DNA from: Clostridiaceae bacterium
GTDB lineage: Bacteria; Bacillota; Clostridia; Monoglobales; Firm-18
Reading direction: 5' to 3'
DNA length: 7,969 bases
Assembly (NCBI GenBank): GCA_012511915.1
Contig: JAAZFB010000054.1
Location: 1-7,969, forward strand
Numbering within the stretch: the first letter of the stretch is position 1; the number at the start of each line of letters is the position of its first letter. This document shows positions 1 through 6,534 of this stretch, piece after piece. The notes beneath the pieces were generated by a model. It was not told the origin of the DNA and did no database searches. It saw only the letters and a list, made by a program, of their open reading frames with translations. The position numbers were made by a program, and so were the translations under genes.

Positions 1-1
1 A

Positions 2-799
2 CCTATTTGTGTGCTTATCAATACCATTTTTGCATCGTACCTTGAAACAGGCTCGGTTGCGGCATTGGAACTTGCAAATCGTCTTAATATAATAATTGTA
101 GGAATCTTTGTATTTGCAATTACCAATTACATTTTCCCCTCCCTTTCACGATACAGCGGCGGGAAAAATGATACGGCATTTGCAGGGGTAATGAAAAGCT
201 CGTTGGCTTCAATGGTAATTATAATTGCCCCGATAGCTGCGGGTATAATGCTGTTATCAGAAGAAATTGTTGTTATATTATATGCAAGGGGTCAATTCGA
301 CGGCAAATCGGTTGTGCAAACTGCTACAGCATTGTTTTTTTATAGTATCGGTATGTTAGCATATGGGACAAACGAAGTCTTGAGCAAATGTTTTTATGCC
401 TCTAAAGATGGGAAAACCCCTATGATTGCAACGATTTTCGGCATTATATCAGTAATAGTACTTGCATTTGTATTTACCAACATACTACACCTTGGAATTG
501 GCGGTTTGGCGCTTGCGGCTTCTATATCAGCGATAGCAGTAGCTGTGGTACTGATATATAAAATGAATAAAAACACATATAATTTAATAAACAAAAACAC
601 CTTTATTTTTGTACTTAAAATAACTGCGGCTGTCGTTATTACTGTAATCGCCGCTGTTATTGCAAAACGCTTGACAATCCAATTTAATGAATGGATAACA
701 ACGATTGTATCGGCTGCAGTCGCACTGCCGGTGTATGTCATATCATTATATCTGTTTAAAATAAGGCGGTATTTTGGAGGAATAAAAAGCAATGGTTAG
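2..799 (+). CDS. murJ: MurJ/MviN-type lipid II (or lipid-linked oligosaccharide) flippase, C-terminal half, truncated by window start
   Basis: Membrane flippase of the MOP superfamily that moves undecaprenyl-linked cell-wall or polymer precursors across the cytoplasmic membrane. The frame is open from base 2; the GTG at 11 is an internal valine, not a start, so the N-terminal half lies upstream. About 265 residues are visible with seven hydrophobic segments, fitting TM8-14 of a 14-TM MurJ of about 500-520 residues. Family signatures are N..FASYLETGSVAALELANRL followed by GIF.FAI...FPSLSR, then LYARGQFD, TA.ALFFYS.GM, and VLSKCFYA..DGKTP (MurJ: vLaraFYA..DtrTP). It overlaps the next gene by 8 nt, so the two are probably cotranscribed and translationally coupled. 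Because its partners are an O-antigen-ligase-like protein and a glycosyltransferase, it could be a paralogue that flips a surface-polymer unit rather than lipid II. The N-terminal charged residues that matter for MurJ function are not in the window. Family call firm; substrate uncertain. Confidence 0.9.
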   Translation, partial: PICVLINTIFASYLETGSVAALELANRLNIIIVGIFVFAITNYIFPSLSRYSGGKNDTAFAGVMKSSLASMVIIIAPIAAGIMLLSEEIVVILYARGQFDGKSVVQTATALFFYSIGMLAYGTNEVLSKCFYASKDGKTPMIATIFGIISVIVLAFVFTNILHLGIGGLALAASISAIAVAVVLIYKMNKNTYNLINKNTFIFVLKITAAVVITVIAAVIAKRLTIQFNEWITTIVSAAVALPVYVISLYLFKIRRYFGGIKSNG

Positions 800-2216
800 G
801 ACATATAAAGATAGTGTTCTTTATAATTTGATTAACATTACCCTAATATATTTTGCAAGGATTTTTCGTAAATCGTGCAACAATTTAGAAGGTTTCATTT
901 TACAAAGTAAATTGATTGCTTTTGGCGTTATAATATCCAAATGGTTTTGCAACGCCGTTAAAACATCTTTGCTTGGCAAGCTGTTTGAAACGCTTACGGA
1001 ATGGGAAATCACATGTAAAGGTTTAAAGCTTTATACCTTGGCAACCTTTGTTTTAGTCTTTATAGCACCTTTAGCACCCACAATGATTTGTGCGGCTGTT
1101 GCGGCAATTGCGCTTGTACTCTTTATTTTCAATCGTGTAAAAGAAAACAATTTCAAACAGATAAGCGGTTTTGGGTTTTTAATTATACTGCTTTCTTTAG
1201 TTTTTGGTCTTTATGCCGTTTTTTCTCTTTCGCCCGAAAAAAGCATTCAAATTTGGTTAATATACTTTGTTTTCATGCTGTCGTATTTTTTAATTTCAAA
1301 CAGCGCAGATACACAAGACACGCTTTTTAAGCTTGCTGCAACTTTTGTTTTATCGGCCTTTTTAGTTTCTTTATATGGAATTTTTCAAAGGTTTTTTGGC
1401 GATAATATCGGACATGCTTGGCTTGATGAAGAAATGTTCGGCGATATTGCAATCCGTGTTTATTCGACATTGGAAAACCCCAATGTGCTTGGCGAATATT
1501 TACTGCTTGCTATTCCCATTTGTGCCGCCTTGATTTGGACGCGCAGGACATGGATTTCCCGTATTTTTTACAGTGGTATCCTATCCTCAATGTTGATTTG
1601 TATGTTGTTGACACAGTCAAGAGGCTGTTGGTTGGGTCTTGTATTAACAGCTTTTGTTTTTGCCGTGTTTACGGATAAAAGGCTCGTATTCTTAGGTATT
1701 ATTGCGGCTTTAATTATACCCTTTATTTTACCCGAAAATATCCTGGCACGTTTTGCAAGCATAGGCAATATAAAAGACTCGTCAACTTCCTACCGCCTTT
1801 TTATATGGTACGGAACACTAAATATGTTAAAAGACTTTGGCATATACGGAATAGGCTTGGGCAGCAGTGCCTTTAATAAGATATACCCCTTTTATTCATA
1901 CAGTGCAATAGCGGCACCCCACGCACATAATATTTATCTTCAGCTTTTAAGTGAGACAGGCATAGTCGGACTTTTGCTTTTGGTTGCTATAGTGGCGGTT
2001 GCTGTTAAAAAGATGCTGTTTACCCATTTTACAGACAAAAAAGCTTTTGCCTCTGTATTGGCTGTCGGTGTTATGGCAGGGATTTTGGGTTTTATGATGC
2101 AAGGCGCCTTTGACTACGTTTGGTATAATTACAGAGTGTTTTTAATGTTTTGGCAGGTGCTTGCCTTCGGGTTGGCGGCAGAAAATTTAGTTTTGAATAA
2201 GGTTTTGAATAATTAA
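792..2216 (+). CDS. O-antigen ligase/polymerase family membrane protein (Wzy_C-like)
   Basis: Polytopic membrane protein of the WaaL/Wzy superfamily, which polymerises or ligates lipid-linked glycans on the outer face of the membrane. The 474 residues contain about 12 hydrophobic segments starting near residue 80. Between the ninth and tenth lies a long hydrophilic loop (about 315-388) ending in the PHAHN motif (376-380) followed by a TG.VGLL helix, the typical active-site loop with its conserved histidine. Other family marks are ENPNVLGEY (228-236) and TQSRG (274-278), the usual conserved arginine region. The ATG at 792 has GGAGG at 776-780, 11 nt upstream, inside the end of murJ. The first 80 residues precede any clear membrane span and look amphipathic, a less usual extension. 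In a Gram-positive the substrate would be a capsule, teichoic-acid-like or exopolysaccharide unit, not LPS. Polymerase versus ligase cannot be decided from sequence. Confidence 0.88.
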   Translation: MVRTYKDSVLYNLINITLIYFARIFRKSCNNLEGFILQSKLIAFGVIISKWFCNAVKTSLLGKLFETLTEWEITCKGLKLYTLATFVLVFIAPLAPTMICAAVAAIALVLFIFNRVKENNFKQISGFGFLIILLSLVFGLYAVFSLSPEKSIQIWLIYFVFMLSYFLISNSADTQDTLFKLAATFVLSAFLVSLYGIFQRFFGDNIGHAWLDEEMFGDIAIRVYSTLENPNVLGEYLLLAIPICAALIWTRRTWISRIFYSGILSSMLICMLLTQSRGCWLGLVLTAFVFAVFTDKRLVFLGIIAALIIPFILPENILARFASIGNIKDSSTSYRLFIWYGTLNMLKDFGIYGIGLGSSAFNKIYPFYSYSAIAAPHAHNIYLQLLSETGIVGLLLLVAIVAVAVKKMLFTHFTDKKAFASVLAVGVMAGILGFMMQGAFDYVWYNYRVFLMFWQVLAFGLAAENLVLNKVLNN

Positions 2217-2233
2217 TGCCGAGTAATGCCGCG
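2214..2233 (+). repeat. Imperfect 10-bp tandem duplication at the stop of the Wzy-like gene
   Basis: TAATGCCGAG (2214-2223) is followed at once by TAATGCCGCG (2224-2233), identical in 9 of 10 bases. The first TAA is the stop codon of the upstream gene, so the duplication lies in the 64-nt gap before the glycosyltransferase. Probably a slippage product; no function is evident. Confidence 0.6.
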
Positions 2234-2267
2234 AATTGATGCAAAATGAATTAATTTTAAACACCAC

Positions 2268-2274
2268 AAGGGAG
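2268..2274 (+). promoter_or_regulatory. Ribosome binding site fixing the glycosyltransferase start
   Basis: AAGGGAG ends 6 nt before the ATG at 2281. The reading frame is open upstream to a TTG at 2236 and an ATG at 2239, but neither has a Shine-Dalgarno sequence, and the family's N-terminal beta strand (KLMHVISD) begins right after 2281. The site therefore favours the shorter protein. Confidence 0.8.
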
Positions 2275-2280
2275 ATTATA

Positions 2281-3408
2281 ATGTACAAGCTTATGCATGT
2301 TATCAGTGATACAAATATTGGCGGGGCAGGGAAATACCTGCTTACATATTTGGAAAACTGCAATAAAAAGATATTTGACATCATCGTCGTACTGCCCCAC
2401 GGCAGCAAGCTCGAAAACGAGGTCAAAAAACTAGGCTTTGATGTTGCCCTAACCGAAGGACTCGCGGACAAATCAGTCAGCTTTCCGGCTATGTTTAATC
2501 TGTACGAGATATTTAAAACCCACAAACCGGATATTGTTCATACCCATGCCGCTTTTTCAGCGCGTGTTGCAGCACGTATTGCGGGTGTAAAAAAAATCGT
2601 TTATACCCGTCATAGTGTTTTTCCACAAAAGGCATATCTGACAAAAGGAATTGGCAAAAAAATTAATGGTTTTACTGCAAAGTTGTTTTCCGATAAAATT
2701 ATTGCGGTGGCAAATGCAGCTAAGAAAAACCTTACCGAAACAGGTATAGACGACAAAATGATTTCTGTCATTTATAATGGCGTAAATGCTATTACAGAAT
2801 TGCCAGATGAAAAAAAATCAAAAGTGCGTGAGTCATTAGGAATTAAAACAAATGAATTTGTTATTGCAATAATTGCGAGATTGGAGCTTGTAAAAGGGCA
2901 TGAATACTTTATAAATGCCGCGCAAGAAGTTAAAGAGGCAGGTATTAAAGCACGGTTTGTAATTGCCGGGACAGGAACCCGTGAACAAGCATTAAAACAA
3001 CTTGTTAAAGATAACAAACTCGAAGATACCGTACTGTTTACAGGTTTTTTAAAGGATATTTATCAGCTTGAAAACATAATGGACATTCAAGTAAACGCCT
3101 CCTTTGGGACAGAAGCCGCAAGCCTATCCTTGCTTGAGGGCATGAGCATAGGAAAATGCGCCGTTGTCAGCGATTTTGGCGGCAATCCGGAGGTTATAGA
3201 AAATGGTGTCAACGGCTTTGTTGTACCTCAAAAAAATTCACATGCGATTGCACAAAAAATAATATACCTTTTATCAGATGAAAATTTAAAAAAAGAAATT
3301 TCGGCAAATGCGGTTAAGGTGTTTAATAAGCGATTCACTTCAAAGATAATGACACAAAACATGGAAAGTTTTTACGAACAAGTTGTTGAAAGGAATGATG
3401 AAAAATGA
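2281..3408 (+). CDS. Family 4 glycosyltransferase (GT-B fold)
   Basis: Cytoplasmic retaining glycosyltransferase of family GT4 that transfers a sugar from a nucleotide donor, probably onto a lipid-linked acceptor for the polymer built by this operon. It is 375 residues, normal for the family. The N-terminal Rossmann domain has the glycine-rich acceptor loop SDTNIGGAGKY (about 9-19) and HTHAAFSARVAARIAG (from H87). The C-terminal domain begins near IYNGVN (164-169), has the donor-binding IARLELVKGHE (R200, K205, G206) and the diagnostic E-x7-E pair E278/E286 in EAASLSLLE, then GGNPEVIENGVNGFVVP. These are the usual phosphate- and nucleotide-binding positions. Its stop overlaps the next start as ATGA (4 nt), showing coupling to the first DUF4330 gene. 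The sugar donor and acceptor cannot be read from the sequence; WaaG- or PimA-like relatives share the same signature. Confidence 0.92.
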   Translation: MYKLMHVISDTNIGGAGKYLLTYLENCNKKIFDIIVVLPHGSKLENEVKKLGFDVALTEGLADKSVSFPAMFNLYEIFKTHKPDIVHTHAAFSARVAARIAGVKKIVYTRHSVFPQKAYLTKGIGKKINGFTAKLFSDKIIAVANAAKKNLTETGIDDKMISVIYNGVNAITELPDEKKSKVRESLGIKTNEFVIAIIARLELVKGHEYFINAAQEVKEAGIKARFVIAGTGTREQALKQLVKDNKLEDTVLFTGFLKDIYQLENIMDIQVNASFGTEAASLSLLEGMSIGKCAVVSDFGGNPEVIENGVNGFVVPQKNSHAIAQKIIYLLSDENLKKEISANAVKVFNKRFTSKIMTQNMESFYEQVVERNDEK

Positions 3409-3905
3409 AGCACAAATTTGGTAAGGCGGATTTTATCATAATAATCCTTGTTGTTGCGGCAATTGCCACAGGCGTCTATTTATTTCAAGGGAAAAGAACC
3501 CAATCTGTTGCTGATACAAAAACCTTAATTGAGTTTGATATTCTGGTGCTTGACCTTACCCAACAGCAAGCCGAAGGCTTTAAAAATGGGGTGGGTACAA
3601 ATGTAGTTGTGGGTAATACAAATATTGACACCGGCATACTAAAGGATGTAAAGACGGAGCCATACCTGAGGTTGACAAAGGATATTTTAAACGGTAAATT
3701 AAAATGGGTGGCGCACCCTGAGAATTTACAAGCAACACTGACAATTCAAAAACAAGTTTCGCAGACGAATGACGTGTTTGTTGGTGATAAAGAAGAAATA
3801 CGAATAGGCGAGCTTACCCCTGTAAAGGGCAAGGGTTTTGGTTCTGCGGGTTGCTATGTAACTGATCTTCGCATAGTTGGAGGGGCTTTGGATGAAAAAC
3901 ATTAA
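3405..3905 (+). CDS. DUF4330 family single-pass membrane protein, first copy
   Basis: Small protein of 166 residues whose function is unknown. It has a short basic N-terminus (MKHKFGKAD), one hydrophobic helix at about residues 10-27 ending in ATGVY, and a C-terminal domain of alternating short strands and turns, probably outside the membrane (inside-positive orientation). Layout and length fit DUF4330, known mainly from Clostridia and cyanobacteria. The start ATG overlaps the glycosyltransferase stop by 4 nt and is preceded by GAAAGGA (3388-3394). The end overlaps the second copy by 14 nt. Position in the operon suggests a role in assembly, export or attachment of the glycopolymer, but no catalytic motif is visible and this is inference. 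The family assignment comes from remembered architecture rather than a profile search. Confidence 0.72.
   Translation: MKHKFGKADFIIIILVVAAIATGVYLFQGKRTQSVADTKTLIEFDILVLDLTQQQAEGFKNGVGTNVVVGNTNIDTGILKDVKTEPYLRLTKDILNGKLKWVAHPENLQATLTIQKQVSQTNDVFVGDKEEIRIGELTPVKGKGFGSAGCYVTDLRIVGGALDEKH
3879..3883 (+). promoter_or_regulatory. Ribosome binding site fixing the second DUF4330 start
   Basis: GGAGG lies 8 nt before the ATG at 3892 and inside the coding sequence of the preceding gene. The frame is open to a TTG at 3877 that would overlap this site, so the ATG is the likely start. Confidence 0.8.
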
Positions 3906-4377
3906 AATATTCAAAAAGCTAAACATTATTGATTTAATAGCTATCATTGCTGTTATTATAATGGCAACAGGTGTTTATGTCCGTTTTTTTGGTAGCCCCA
4001 CAAAAACGGTTGTTCAAAACACGGAATTTCATTATACCTTTGAGGTAAAAAACATTCGTGAAGAAAACTTAAAAGGTCTTAAAAAAAGCTTAAACGGCAA
4101 TTTCTATTTAAATGAAAAAATTACCGGTGAAATGGGCAGCCTAATAAAAATTGAATCACGCCCCGCTACCCAAGCATTGGAAACAGCTGATGGCAATATT
4201 GTAATGGCGGAAATACCCGAACGATTTGATGCAGATTTAACTTTTAAAATAACCGGCAAGGTTAATGACAGAGGTTATTTCACACCCACCCTGCAACATA
4301 TAAGCGCTGGGGTTGAATATAAGCTAAAGTGCAAATGGAGCGCTATATACGGCTCTGTTACAAATGTATGGGAATAA
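3892..4377 (+). CDS. DUF4330 family single-pass membrane protein, second copy
   Basis: A 161-residue protein of unknown function, a diverged paralogue of its upstream neighbour. It has a basic N-terminus (MKNIKIFKKLN), the typical DUF4330 opening IIDL, one hydrophobic helix at about residues 12-32 again containing ATGVY, and a C-terminal, probably extracytoplasmic, beta-rich domain with about 20 lysines and no cysteine pair or enzyme motif. The two copies share the helix region and overall length, but the distal domains look only distantly similar. They may therefore form a hetero-complex rather than be a recent duplication. It is the last gene of the operon; no clear intrinsic terminator follows it, only an imperfect palindrome, so some readthrough into fucI is possible. 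Confidence 0.72.
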   Translation: MKNIKIFKKLNIIDLIAIIAVIIMATGVYVRFFGSPTKTVVQNTEFHYTFEVKNIREENLKGLKKSLNGNFYLNEKITGEMGSLIKIESRPATQALETADGNIVMAEIPERFDADLTFKITGKVNDRGYFTPTLQHISAGVEYKLKCKWSAIYGSVTNVWE

Positions 4378-4387
4378 AACCTGCCTA

Positions 4388-4474
4388 ATACTAATATCCA
4401 ACTAAAATATCAACAAAAAACTGTAATACTGTTAAATGTCAAAGTGATGTTGACTTTTGTACTGATATTGTTAT
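4388..4474. repeat. Imperfect 87-bp inverted repeat upstream of fucI (MITE-like)
   Basis: The left arm 4388-4414 (begins ATACTAATATCC) pairs with the right arm 4449-4474 (ends GATATTGTTAT) with one bulged base. By hand, 18 Watson-Crick pairs plus two G-T pairs form over about 27 positions, including ATA/TAT, AATATC/GATATT, AAAA/TTTT and TCAAC/GTTGA. The left arm resembles the left end of the repeat at 7845 (same ATACTAAT, then CAA, TAAAA, CAAC, AAAAAACT). This suggests an old, diverged copy of a dispersed palindromic element. The right arm contains the predicted fucI promoter. Confidence 0.55.
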
Positions 4475-4477
4475 AGA
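4450..4477 (+). promoter_or_regulatory. Predicted sigma-A promoter of fucI
   Basis: TTGACT (4450-4455) and TATAGA (4472-4477) are separated by 16 nt, close to the consensus TTGACA-17-TATAAT. Transcription would start near 4484, giving a leader of about 33 nt with the AAGGAGG at 4503-4509. It lies in the right arm of the inverted repeat. No convincing operator or catabolite-repression site was found nearby. Confidence 0.6.
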
Positions 4478-4516
4478 CAAATAGAAAATAAATTATAAAA
4501 TGAAGGAGGCGACTGG

Positions 4517-6304
4517 ATGATGACTTATCCAAAAATAGGCATACGTCCGGTAATAGATGGTAGATGGGGCGGAGTGCGCGAAAGCTTAGAAGTACAAACA
4601 ATGAATATGGCAAAATCCGCAAAGGAAATTATTGAGGGCAATCTACATTACAGTGATGGCAGCCCGGTTCAGTGTATCATAGGCTCTACCACAATAGGCG
4701 GTGGTGCTGAGGCAGCTAAAGTAGCAAATGAGTTTTCAAGGGAAAATGTTGTTGCCACGCTGTCTGTTACACCTTGCTGGTGCTATGGCAGCGAAACAAT
4801 GGATTTAGACCCAAACACCATAAAGGCTGTATGGGGCTTTAACGGAACTGAACGTCCAGGGGCGGTGTATTTAGCGGCGGTAATGGCGGCACACGCTCAA
4901 AGGGGATTACCCGCTTTCTCGATATATGGGCATGATGTGCAGGATGCAGGCGACACTACAATACCGGATGATGTTAAAGAGAAACTACTGCGTTTTGCCC
5001 GCGGGAGTATAGCGATTGGGCAAATAAAAAACAAAGCATATGTTAATTTAGGCGGCATTTCAATGGGTATTGCAGGCTCTTACTGTGATGTCAACTTTAT
5101 GCAAAAATATTTAGGTCTGCGTGCAGAATGGGTCGATTTAACCGAAATACTGCGTCGCATAACGCTTGAGATATATGATAAGGATGAATATCAAAAAGCA
5201 TTATCGTGGATAAAGGATAATTGCAAAGAGGGCTTTGATGTTAATGCAGGTAAAGATTTGCCCGAAATGATTAAAAAATCAAAAGTAGTACCGGCGGATA
5301 AAGACTGGGAGTTTATTTCCAAATTTACCATCATAGTAAAAGATATCCTACATGGGAACAAAAAATTAAAGGATATGGGTTGGAGTGAAGAGTCATTTGG
5401 CAGAAATGCCGTAGTTGGCGGCTTCCAGGGGCAAAGAATGTGGACGGACTGGCTTCCGAATGCAGATTTTACCGAGGCTATCTTAGCATCAACATTCGAT
5501 TGGAACGGTAAAAAGGAGCCCTTTGCTTTTGCGACGGAAAATGATACACTAAATGGTATATCCATGCTGTTTGGCAAATTGCTTACCCAAAAAGCGCCAT
5601 GTTTCCATGACGTGCGAACATACTGGAGCCCCGAGGCAGTAAAAAGAGTAACTGGTAAAAGCTTAGACGGCAAAGCCAAAGACGGAATTATACACCTTAT
5701 TAACTCGGGTGCAACCGCACTTGATTGCACAGGTGCGGCAAAAGATGAAAACGGCAACGGTACAATGAAAAAGTGGTGGGAAATGAACGACCAGGATATT
5801 AAAAACTGTCTATTGAAAACCGATTGGTGCCGAGCGAATTATGAGTATTTCAGAGGCGGAGGTTTTTCATCTCACTTTAAAACACAAGCACAAATGCCGC
5901 TGACATTGATTAGACTTAATATAATTGACGGGGTCGGACCTACACTGCAAATCGCGCAAGGGTATTCCGTTGTTTTACCGGACGACATGCATGATATATT
6001 GGATAAGCGCACTGACATGACATGGCCCACAACGTGGTTTGCTCCAAATCTGACAGGCGAGGGCGCATTTGCCGATGTATATTCGGTAATGGCAAATTGG
6101 GGCGCAAATCACGGCGTAACAGTGCATGGACATATTGGTGCAGACCTTATAACATTAGCTTCAATGTTAAGAATTCCTGTTGCAATGCACAATGTGCCTA
6201 AAGAACAAATATTCCGTCCGCATGCGTGGGCAGGCTTTGGCTTGGGTGAGGATGATATTTCTACTGACTACAGAGCATGTGAACATTACGGTCCTCTTTA
6301 TTAA
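4517..6304 (+). CDS. fucI: L-fucose isomerase
   Basis: Cytoplasmic Mn-dependent aldose-ketose isomerase converting L-fucose to L-fuculose (the family also accepts D-arabinose), first step of fucose catabolism. The 595 residues match the family length (E. coli FucI 591) and are collinear throughout: PKIGIRPVIDGR, VRESLE.QTMNMAK, VTPCWCYGSET, WGFNGTERPGAVYLAA, FSIYGHDVQDA, DVRTYWSPEA, HLINSG, EYFRGGG, TWPTTWFAP and VYSVMANWGANHGV. The metal ligands E337, D361 and H528 of E. coli correspond to E341, D365 and H532, all offset by four, so the active site is intact. AAGGAGG at 4503-4509 lies 7 nt before the ATG at 4517; a second in-frame ATG at 4520 is also possible. It has its own promoter and terminator, with no fucK, fucA, permease or regulator beside it, so the rest of the pathway must lie elsewhere. 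Confidence 0.97.
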   Translation: MMTYPKIGIRPVIDGRWGGVRESLEVQTMNMAKSAKEIIEGNLHYSDGSPVQCIIGSTTIGGGAEAAKVANEFSRENVVATLSVTPCWCYGSETMDLDPNTIKAVWGFNGTERPGAVYLAAVMAAHAQRGLPAFSIYGHDVQDAGDTTIPDDVKEKLLRFARGSIAIGQIKNKAYVNLGGISMGIAGSYCDVNFMQKYLGLRAEWVDLTEILRRITLEIYDKDEYQKALSWIKDNCKEGFDVNAGKDLPEMIKKSKVVPADKDWEFISKFTIIVKDILHGNKKLKDMGWSEESFGRNAVVGGFQGQRMWTDWLPNADFTEAILASTFDWNGKKEPFAFATENDTLNGISMLFGKLLTQKAPCFHDVRTYWSPEAVKRVTGKSLDGKAKDGIIHLINSGATALDCTGAAKDENGNGTMKKWWEMNDQDIKNCLLKTDWCRANYEYFRGGGFSSHFKTQAQMPLTLIRLNIIDGVGPTLQIAQGYSVVLPDDMHDILDKRTDMTWPTTWFAPNLTGEGAFADVYSVMANWGANHGVTVHGHIGADLITLASMLRIPVAMHNVPKEQIFRPHAWAGFGLGEDDISTDYRACEHYGPLY

Positions 6305-6336
6305 TCTACAATCTCTTAGGGGAAAGCCTTTTTTTA

Positions 6337-6371
6337 GGGGCTGACACACTATCATGTGTCAGCCCCTTTTT
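6337..6371 (+). terminator. Strong intrinsic terminator of fucI
   Basis: A perfect 12-bp stem, GGGGCTGACACA (6337-6348) with TGTGTCAGCCCC (6355-6366), closes a 6-nt loop CTATCA and is followed by TTTTT (6367-6371). It begins 33 nt after the fucI stop. The opposite strand lacks a T-run after the stem, so it works for + strand transcripts only. Confidence 0.93.
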
Positions 6372-6434
6372 ATACTAAACACTAATAAAAATAACCACAG
6401 AAAATATATAGAAAAGAACGATTTTCTCAATTAA

Positions 6435-6477
6435 TACTAATTCGCGTTAGAAAAATTTCGTTAATTGCGAATTAGTA
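6435..6477. repeat. Perfect 11-bp inverted repeat around a 21-nt AT-rich centre
   Basis: TACTAATTCGC (6435-6445) is the exact reverse complement of GCGAATTAGTA (6467-6477). The centre includes AAAAATTT. Neither flank has a terminator-like T-run. It may be a protein-binding dyad, a remnant of a transposable repeat, or part of the 3' end structure of the convergent transcripts. Confidence 0.6.
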
Positions 6478-6496
6478 AATACTATTTTCCTTATAA

Positions 6497-6515
6497 CGGC
6501 CGCTGATTGCGGCCG
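6497..6515. repeat. GC-rich hairpin just downstream of the malic enzyme stop
   Basis: CGGCCGC (6497-6503) pairs with GCGGCCG (6509-6515) across the loop TGATT, 19 nt beyond the stop on the minus strand. On that strand the stem is followed by TTATAAGGAAAATAG rather than a T-run, so it is at best a pause site, 3'-end protection structure or atypical terminator. Its GC content stands out in the AT-rich spacer. Confidence 0.5.
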
Positions 6516-6534
6516 ATATTGACAAAAAAGTTTG

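Larger units (their letters stand above)
6372..6534. other. AT-rich convergent intergenic spacer with several inverted repeats, no gene
   Basis: This stretch between the fucI terminator and the malic enzyme stop has no plausible reading frame. It starts with ATACTAAACACTAAT, a weak match to the repeat ends at 4388 and 7845. It then holds a 6-bp hairpin AGAAAA/TTTTCT (6410-6415 with 6422-6427), an 11-bp inverted repeat (6435-6477) and a GC-rich hairpin (6497-6515). No canonical terminator for the minus-strand malic enzyme could be identified; the small AT hairpin followed on the minus strand by TATATATTTTC is only a weak candidate. Confidence 0.5.

Noticed and set aside
394..792. 132-codon open frame on the minus strand opposite murJ
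   Set aside because: Hydrophobic antisense shadow of a membrane protein gene with no ribosome binding site or independent support.
2236..2280. Longer glycosyltransferase starting at TTG 2236 or ATG 2239
   Set aside because: No ribosome binding site precedes it, and the added residues would read through the good site at 2268-2274 into a sequence that the family does not have.
4422..4440. Possible catabolite-repression (cre) site upstream of fucI (TGTAATACTGTTAA)
   Set aside because: It lacks the central CG and the 3' half of the cre consensus, so the match is no better than expected in AT-rich DNA.
4378..4450. Intrinsic terminator for the polysaccharide operon
   Set aside because: Only a weak, AT-rich imperfect palindrome is present, without a GC-rich stem followed by a T-run.
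5191..5757. 188-codon open frame on the minus strand inside fucI
   Set aside because: It is antisense to a highly conserved enzyme, has no ribosome binding site, and its translation is low-complexity serine/proline/phenylalanine-rich, as expected for a shadow frame.
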